In this document: in pieces, positions 59,840 to 64,000 of the stretch
How the letters are laid out: each line of letters opens with the position of its first letter
Position numbering within the stretch: position 1 is the stretch's first letter
NCBI GenBank assembly: GCA_023248995.1
Contig: JAHFDN010000001.1
Span: forward strand, 237,597-301,596
DNA: 64,000 nt
Source: Candidatus Rokuibacteriota bacterium
Lineage (GTDB): Bacteria; Methylomirabilota; Methylomirabilia; Rokubacteriales; CSP1-6
Direction: 5' to 3'
Notes under the pieces: model-generated
Seen by the model: only the letters and a program-made list of their open reading frames with translations
What the model was told of the DNA's origin: nothing
The model's database searches: none
Translations under genes and position numbers: made by a program

Positions 59840-60321
59840 TGGCCTACGGACGGTACTTCGAGGAGTTCAAGGTCGGCGAGGTGATCCGGCACTGGCCCGG
59901 CCGCACGATCACCGAGGCCGACGACACCTGGTTCTCGCTGCTGACGATGAACCAGCAGCCCCTTCACATCGACGCGCACTACACGGCGAAGTACACGCAG
60001 CACGGCCAGCGCCTGGTCAACGGCACGCTCGTGTTCGCCTTGGGCGCCGGAATGACGGTGGCGGACATCTCCGGGCGCGCCATCGCCAACCTGGACTACG
60101 AGAAGATCACCCACGACGCCCCGACGTTCCACGGAGACACCCTGTATTCCGAAAGCACGATTGTGGACAAAAAGGCCTCCTCCAAGGGAGACCGCGGGGT
60201 CGTCTACGTCGAGACCCGGGTGACGAACCAGCGGGGGGAGATCGTCATGACCTTCCGCCGCCACGTCCTCATCCCCATGAAGAACCATGCTACGCTGGGA
60301 GAGGGAAAGCTCCCCTACTGA
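59839..60321 (+). CDS. MaoC-family hydratase/dehydratase
   Basis: The 160-residue hotdog protein begins MAYGRYFEEFKVGEVIRHWPGRTITEADDTWFSLLTMNQQPLHID, the MaoC-like signature with D and H of the hydratase motif (N-x-x-P-x-H-x-D). VNGTLVFALGAGMTVADIS and RGEIVMTFRRHVLIP complete the fold. It hydrates 2-enoyl-CoA made by the dehydrogenase encoded just upstream, with which it overlaps by one base. The pair fits a beta-oxidation-like step for a specific acyl group. Confidence 0.93.
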   Translation: MAYGRYFEEFKVGEVIRHWPGRTITEADDTWFSLLTMNQQPLHIDAHYTAKYTQHGQRLVNGTLVFALGAGMTVADISGRAIANLDYEKITHDAPTFHGDTLYSESTIVDKKASSKGDRGVVYVETRVTNQRGEIVMTFRRHVLIPMKNHATLGEGKLPY

Positions 60322-60324
60322 TCC

Positions 60325-60534
60325 ATGAAGGAGCTTCGAGAGCCGCTCTGCACGGACTGCGTCTATTACCCCGAGCCCAAACCCGACGTGGAGACCTCGG
60401 CTCCCGACCGGCCGGCTGCGGGGACGGTCGTCATGGAGTTTCACTGCCCGCGCATTCGCCGCCGCGTCAAACCGACGTACGCCCCTCACTGCCCGGAATA
60501 CGAGGAGGCCACCCTGGACCTGGAAGAGCGCTGA
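60325..60534 (+). CDS. small four-cysteine protein of unknown function
   Basis: The 69-residue frame starts MKELREPLCTDCVYYPEPKPDVE. Four cysteines (C9, C12, C41, C56) in CTDC, FHCPRI and PHCPEY could form one zinc or redox site. No family is recognised. It begins 3 bases after the MaoC stop and precedes the ClpS-like gene by 5 bases, so it belongs to the same operon and probably assists it, for example as a small metal-binding or electron-carrier protein. Confidence 0.7.
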   Translation: MKELREPLCTDCVYYPEPKPDVETSAPDRPAAGTVVMEFHCPRIRRRVKPTYAPHCPEYEEATLDLEER

Positions 60535-60539
60535 ACGCA

Positions 60540-60833
60540 ATGCCCGAGCTGCCCGCCCCCACGCCCGACCTGGAGGAGCTCGATCAGACCGACGCGGCCG
60601 TGGGCCCGCCGTGGATGACGATCCTCCACAACTGCGACTGTCACACCTTCGAGGAGGTCGTGCGCCAGCTTATGAAGGCCATCGCCTGCTCCGAGGCGGA
60701 AGGCTGGGAGATCGCCTCGCAGGTCCACAACACCGGCAAGGCGGTGGTGAGGGTGGGCCCCGAAACCGAGTGCGTGAAGGTCGGCAACATCCTGGCCGAG
60801 ATCGGCCTCGTCGTCACTGTGATTCGGTCCTGA
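60540..60833 (+). CDS. ClpS-like adaptor
   Basis: The 97-residue protein has an acidic proline-rich leader (MPELPAPTPDLEELDQTDAA) and a core that follows ClpS: WMTILHNCDCHTFEEVVRQLMKAIACSEAEGWEIASQVHNTGKAVV then GNILAEIGLVVTV. In ClpS the N-D-D peptide after the first strand and a later histidine bind N-end-rule residues; here the equivalent is N-C-D and the V-H is kept. It may present specific proteins to ClpAP/ClpC. The location in an acyl-CoA operon suggests a dedicated substrate, but this is inference. Confidence 0.75.
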   Translation: MPELPAPTPDLEELDQTDAAVGPPWMTILHNCDCHTFEEVVRQLMKAIACSEAEGWEIASQVHNTGKAVVRVGPETECVKVGNILAEIGLVVTVIRS

Positions 60834-61033
60834 GGCCCTCCCCGAGGGCATGCCCCGCTGGCACCTCTGGGCCGGCGGAGCATGACAGCCCGGCACCACC
60901 CCCACCCGGTGGGTGAGGTGGTAGGACCCAAACCTATTGATCCGTAAGTCCTTCCCAGCCCTCCTTCCCCGTGGCACCGCTGTTGCTACCCCTCTCATGC
61001 AGGCAAAGCCACTCCACCGGGAGGGAGACGGAC

Positions 61034-61219
61034 ATGATGCGATTCCTGGACGTGATGCGCGAGGCCTGGCGAGAAGATGTTCTCGGGCGTGAACCCCTGT
61101 CGAAGAGCGGTAACGTTTGGCTCTACCTCGCTGCGCTCTTCCTTCCCTTCGGCTGGGTCTTCCTCCTCCTGAAGCTGGAGCCGGTCCGCCTCATGGTGCG
61201 TTCGCTCCGCCACTCCTAG
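61034..61219 (+). CDS. small membrane protein
   Basis: The 61-residue frame starts MMRFLDVMREAWREDVLGREPL and contains one hydrophobic segment (VWLYLAALFLPFGWVFLLLKL, residues 28-48). GGAGGGAGAC precedes the ATG. No family recognised. It lies alone, 200 bases after the clpS-like gene; that gap contains inverted repeats but no clear gene. The tail ends RLMVRSLRHS. Confidence 0.55.
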   Translation: MMRFLDVMREAWREDVLGREPLSKSGNVWLYLAALFLPFGWVFLLLKLEPVRLMVRSLRHS

Positions 61220-61231
61220 GGAAAGTCCCCC

Positions 61232-61525
61232 CTACGCCGAGGGCTTCGGGGGCTCGCTCAGCAGGATCCAATCCCCCGGCCCGTCGCTGGCGGGGGGCGC
61301 CGCCGTCGCAGTGGTCAGGGTACGGTTCCTGCTCGGGGAAAACCACACGTAGCCGCTGGACGCCTCGGCCTGCTGGGTTGCGTCCGGAAGCTCCTCGATC
61401 TCGGGCCCCGACGCCCCGCTTTCCTTCCGCTCGAGCCGCCGCTGACGCTTAGCATCCTGCTTGGCCTTGCGCGCCACCTCTTTGCGGCGCCGATCCCCCC
61501 GGTACATCGCCGGCCGTGCGGCCAT
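61232..61525 (-). CDS. hypothetical protein with basic N-terminal helix
   Basis: The 97-residue protein starts MAARPAMYRGDRRRKEVARK and has a strongly basic helical region (DAKRQRRLERKES), followed by a low-complexity linker and WILLSEPPKPSA at the end. No family recognised. It converges with the small membrane protein gene, and could bind nucleic acid, but there is no motif to support it. Confidence 0.5.
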   Translation of the reverse strand: MAARPAMYRGDRRRKEVARKAKQDAKRQRRLERKESGASGPEIEELPDATQQAEASSGYVWFSPSRNRTLTTATAAPPASDGPGDWILLSEPPKPSA

Positions 61526-61555
61526 CAGATCCCTCCTCGCGACAGTGGCTCCCCT

Positions 61556-61640
61556 ACATCACGGGGCCGATGATCCACGGCGCGAACTCCTCCTCCATGT
61601 GCCGGTAGACGATGGAGTTCGTCGCCAGCTTGATGGAGTC
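61556..61640 (-). pseudogene. coding remnant downstream of the carboxymuconolactone decarboxylase-like gene
   Basis: Immediately after the TAA of the gene at 61650-62051, and in the same frame, the sequence continues CADSIKLATNSIVYRHMEEE followed by FAPWIIGPVM and TAG. Almost every codon ends in G or C, as in real genes here, but there is no start. It looks like the 3' end of a lost gene joined to this site by deletion or recombination. The original family is not recognised. Confidence 0.5.
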
Positions 61641-61649
61641 AGCGCACCC

Positions 61650-62051
61650 TTACCGGCTCCCGTTCCGGTTCTTCCGGCTCGCGCGTTCGACCCGGGCCAG
61701 CCCCCGGATTCCGTTGAGGAAGGTGATGGCGCCCCCGGGAACGATGCTCGCCTCGAGCCCCCCCAAGACCTCGGCGCGGGTGGCCCCGTGCCGAAGGGCC
61801 CGCCGGATGTGGTTGGCGATCGCCTCGGAATCGGCCCCCCGGAATGCGAGGATGCCGAGCGCCACCAGCTCACGATACTTGATCGGGAGTCCGCGGCCGG
61901 AGGCGAGCGCCTCCGTGTAGAGCCCGTCGTAGGCGGCGAAGAACTGAGGATCCCGGCGGGCGACGAGCTCCCACTCCGGGTAGAGATAGCCGCGGACCAC
62001 CCGCATCCGTCGGATCAGGGCGTCGGCCTTCTTCCGGCGCGAGCTCGCCAT
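61650..62051 (-). CDS. carboxymuconolactone decarboxylase-family protein
   Basis: The 133-residue protein (start at MASSRRKKADAL) has the CMD/AhpD-like helical domain: LPIKYRELVALGILAFRGADSEAIANHIRRALRHGATRAEVLGGLEASIVPGGAITFLNG. The histidine of the family (A-N-H-I-R-R-A-L) is present but the CxxC of AhpD is absent, so it is not a peroxidase partner; a lyase or hydrolase-like role is more likely. Substrate unknown. It is divergent from the alpha/beta hydrolase gene with 109 bases between them. Confidence 0.82.
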   Translation of the reverse strand: MASSRRKKADALIRRMRVVRGYLYPEWELVARRDPQFFAAYDGLYTEALASGRGLPIKYRELVALGILAFRGADSEAIANHIRRALRHGATRAEVLGGLEASIVPGGAITFLNGIRGLARVERASRKNRNGSR

Positions 62052-62160
62052 GGCTGACTTTATATCACATCCTTGACTCGTTTCGCCCCGGGAGTCTACA
62101 ATCCCCTCGCTTCTCTCCAGCCACGGGCGCAAGACGGTCCGACTCTCGGAGAGCCACATT

Positions 62161-62988
62161 ATGGAGCCACGCGACGGCGAAATCGTGCTGGGGGGTCTCC
62201 GATTCCGCTATGTGGAGTGGGGAGACTCCGGCGCCCCGCCCCTTGTCCTGCTCCACGGCTTCACCGGCCATGCCCGGAGCTGGGACCACGTCGCGGAGCC
62301 CCTGGCGGACCGCTTCAGGGTGCTCGCCCTCGACCAACGGGGCCACGGCGACAGTGACCGAGCTCCCGACGGCGATTACCGGATCGCCTCCATGGCCCGG
62401 GACCTAGCGGCGTTCGCCGACGCCCTCTGTCCGGGACGCTTCGCGCTGGTGGGCCTGTCCATGGGCGGCCGGGTCGCCATTGTCTACGCCGGCGCCCACC
62501 CGGATCGCGTCGAGCGACTGGTCCTGGTGGACATCGGCCCCGAGATCGCCCCGGATGGCCTCGCCCGGATCCGGACGACGGTGTTGAACGTCCCCGAGGA
62601 GCTCACGTCAGAGGAGCAGGCCTATCGGCTCCTCCGCGCCGGCGCCCCGCGCTACTCGGAGGCCCTGCTCCGCCACCGGGTGAAGCACAGCCTCAAACAG
62701 CTGCCGACCGGCAAGCTCACCTGGAAGTACGACAAGGTCCTGCGCGATCAGACGCGGGAGCGAACGCGGGATATCCCGAACCTCTGGCCGGACCTGGCCC
62801 GCATCACGCGCCCGACTCTGATCATCCGGGGCGCCGAATCGGACGTCCTCTCACCCGAGATCGCCAAGCGCATGCTCGAGACTCTGAAGGACGCCCGGCT
62901 GATCGAGATCTCCGACGCGGGCCATACAGTTCCGGGAGATCAGCCCAAGGCGTTCATCAAGGTGGTCCGAGCGTTCCTGGCGCCCTAA
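62161..62988 (+). CDS. alpha/beta hydrolase
   Basis: The 275-residue protein has the oxyanion motif LVLLHGFTGHARSWDHV, LDQRGHGDSDRA, and the nucleophile elbow FALVGLSMGGRVAIVYA (G-x-S-x-G). The catalytic aspartate is probably in IRGAESDVLSPE and the histidine in ISDAGHTVPGDQP. Typical MhpC/3-oxoadipate enol-lactonase-like length. It hydrolyses an ester, lactone or C-C bond of unknown substrate. The upstream gene is divergent CMD; the downstream gene is the acetamidase. Confidence 0.92.
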   Translation: MEPRDGEIVLGGLRFRYVEWGDSGAPPLVLLHGFTGHARSWDHVAEPLADRFRVLALDQRGHGDSDRAPDGDYRIASMARDLAAFADALCPGRFALVGLSMGGRVAIVYAGAHPDRVERLVLVDIGPEIAPDGLARIRTTVLNVPEELTSEEQAYRLLRAGAPRYSEALLRHRVKHSLKQLPTGKLTWKYDKVLRDQTRERTRDIPNLWPDLARITRPTLIIRGAESDVLSPEIAKRMLETLKDARLIEISDAGHTVPGDQPKAFIKVVRAFLAP

Positions 62989-63016
62989 ACCACTCATCCC
63001 CAAAGAGGAGGCACAG

Positions 63017-64000
63017 ATGGCCACACTCAGAGCCCGAACGCGGATCGTGATCGGTCTCGGCGTCCTGCTGCTGGTTCTCACCGCGGGCTTCTTCGCGGTG
63101 GCCCAGCAGATGGACGAGTCCAAGCGGCAGCGCGCTGTGCCGTTTGCGGGAGGGAAGTACCACGGACTCGCCGCCACGCTGGAGACTTCCCAGTGGGGCT
63201 GGCTCGACCCCAAGGAGCCTCTCAAGCTCGTCGTCAACTCAGGGGACACTGTGGCCGTCGAGACCCTGATGCACTCGCATAACAAGATCCAGCCGGGAAC
63301 CACGATGGAGGAGATCGTCGCTCTCCGGAAGGCGAACCCTGGCGGCGGCCCGCACACCGTGACCGGTCCCATCTATGTCAACGGCGCCGAGCCCGGCGAC
63401 GTGATGGAGATCCGGATCCTGAAAATTGTTCCCAAAGCCTTCGGGTTTAACTTCAACCTGCCCGGCAAGGAGTTCCCGACGGTCGGGGCTCTCGCCCCCG
63501 AGTTCCCCGATGGGTTCGTGAAGTACTTCTACCTCGACTGGGAGAAGCGCCAGGCGGAGTTCAAACCGGGAATCGTGATTGACCTTCAGCCGTTTCCGGG
63601 CATCCTGGCAGTCGGGATCGATCCCAACGACCCTTCGCCGCGCAAGGGCGGCGTCAAGGACGACCCCATGGCCCCGGTCTCCACACTCCGCCCCTGGAAG
63701 AATGCCTCTAATCTGGACCTCAACGAGCTTCAGGAAGGGACCACCCTCTTCGTCCCGATCTTCCTCAAGGGCGGGCTCGTCTGGGTGGGTGATGCGCACT
63801 GCCGGCAGGGTACCGAATTGAACCTGACGGCGCTTGAGTGCGCGTACCGGGAGATCGTGATGCAGCTGATTGTCCGGAAGGACATGAAGCTGGAGTGGCC
63901 CCGCCTTGAGACCAAAACCCACTGGATCCTGATCGGGTACGACGAGGACCTGAACAAGGCCATGGTCATCGCCGCGCGAGAGATGGTGGACTTCCTGTCG
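63017..64000 (+). CDS. acetamidase/formamidase-family protein with N-terminal anchor (incomplete)
   Basis: The gene runs off the right edge; 328 codons are visible. It starts with MATLRARTRIVIGLGVLLLV, a signal peptide or signal anchor not usual for the cytoplasmic family members. Family features: VPIFLKGGLVWVGDAHCRQG (the G-D-x-H metal-site segment), GGPHTVTGPIYVNGAEPGDVMEI, FPGILAVG and a block beginning LKLVVNSGDTVAVETLMHSH. These proteins hydrolyse small amides. RBS AAAGAGGAGG precedes the ATG. The 28 bases from the hydrolase stop suggest co-transcription. The C-terminal region lies outside the window. Confidence 0.9.
   Translation, partial: MATLRARTRIVIGLGVLLLVLTAGFFAVAQQMDESKRQRAVPFAGGKYHGLAATLETSQWGWLDPKEPLKLVVNSGDTVAVETLMHSHNKIQPGTTMEEIVALRKANPGGGPHTVTGPIYVNGAEPGDVMEIRILKIVPKAFGFNFNLPGKEFPTVGALAPEFPDGFVKYFYLDWEKRQAEFKPGIVIDLQPFPGILAVGIDPNDPSPRKGGVKDDPMAPVSTLRPWKNASNLDLNELQEGTTLFVPIFLKGGLVWVGDAHCRQGTELNLTALECAYREIVMQLIVRKDMKLEWPRLETKTHWILIGYDEDLNKAMVIAAREMVDFLS

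Noticed and set aside
60834..61033. GC-rich inverted repeats after the clpS-like gene, possible terminator
   Set aside because: The repeats have no T-tract and several pairing choices; a specific terminator cannot be defined.
61650..62051. AhpD-like alkyl hydroperoxidase
   Set aside because: The required CxxC is absent; only the family fold and histidine remain.

Overview
The window is a GC-rich (roughly two-thirds G+C by eye), densely coded bacterial chromosome segment with strong G/C preference at third codon positions. I see no rRNA, tRNA, CRISPR array, phage or plasmid backbone. The gene content includes a complete Isc iron-sulfur operon with HscBA, a Pup-like ubiquitin homologue, selenoprotein genes, a periplasmic multiheme cytochrome, a MoxR/VWA cluster, branched-chain or aromatic 2-oxoacid ferredoxin oxidoreductase genes and several acyl-CoA enzymes. 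This points to an uncultured soil or subsurface lineage. My best guess, by inference only, is Candidatus Rokubacteria / Methylomirabilota (NC10). Actinobacteria look unlikely because the Isc/HscBA system is present.

Layout. 1-8.2 kb is housekeeping: partial aminotransferase, GT2 glycosyltransferase, ACT-domain malic enzyme, PduO-type cobalamin adenosyltransferase, YceI, CinA, RpoD-like sigma factor, a stand-alone biotinyl domain and DinB. 8.3-17.3 kb is a sulfur and Fe-S block: cysE, a NifU-like scaffold and nifS on the minus strand, a DsrE/DsrF/DsrH-like trio on the plus strand, then iscR-iscS-iscU-iscA-hscB-hscA-fdx-iscX on the minus strand, with an IscR-type palindrome upstream of iscR. 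17.3-20 kb holds a glutamate dehydrogenase-family gene, a GalT-like protein with an altered active site, and a glutaredoxin-like selenoprotein in which an in-frame TGA encodes the first residue of the redox motif. 20-29.1 kb is a MoxR-DUF4175-DUF58-VWA-TPR operon. 29.1-35.9 kb contains a MITE-like element, a GT4 glycosyltransferase, a pentaheme cytochrome whose start codon lies in a terminator-like hairpin, an anti-sigma-like zinc finger, a channel relic, a Tat-exported transglutaminase, and selD (itself read through TGA) with a selenium-associated type of LysR regulator. 36-41.4 kb holds iorBA, an FmdB-like zinc ribbon, pup, dcd and a zinc-ribbon protein. 41.7-46.4 kb holds thrB-ccdA-tlpA (tlpA internally deleted), a kinase stub, an isopropylmalate dehydrogenase-like enzyme and an amidase. 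46.8-53.3 kb is accessory: a giant sigma-54-activator/ATPase/TPR fusion and a small operon of an ATP-grasp ligase, a protein with an HExxE motif and two tiny unknown proteins. 53.5-64 kb is acyl and organic acid metabolism: hydroxyacid dehydrogenase, thioesterase, NUDIX, isocitrate lyase-superfamily enzyme with divergent LysR, a fused tandem acyl-CoA dehydrogenase, MaoC hydratase, a ClpS-like adaptor, hydrolases and a partial acetamidase.

The best-supported unusual points are the selenium module (two TGA-containing genes, each with a hairpin fitting the bacterial SECIS model, plus a regulator), the canonical Pup without proteasome neighbours, the single-chain double acyl-CoA dehydrogenase with complementary motif loss, and the ATP-grasp cassette, which is the best candidate for an undescribed system.
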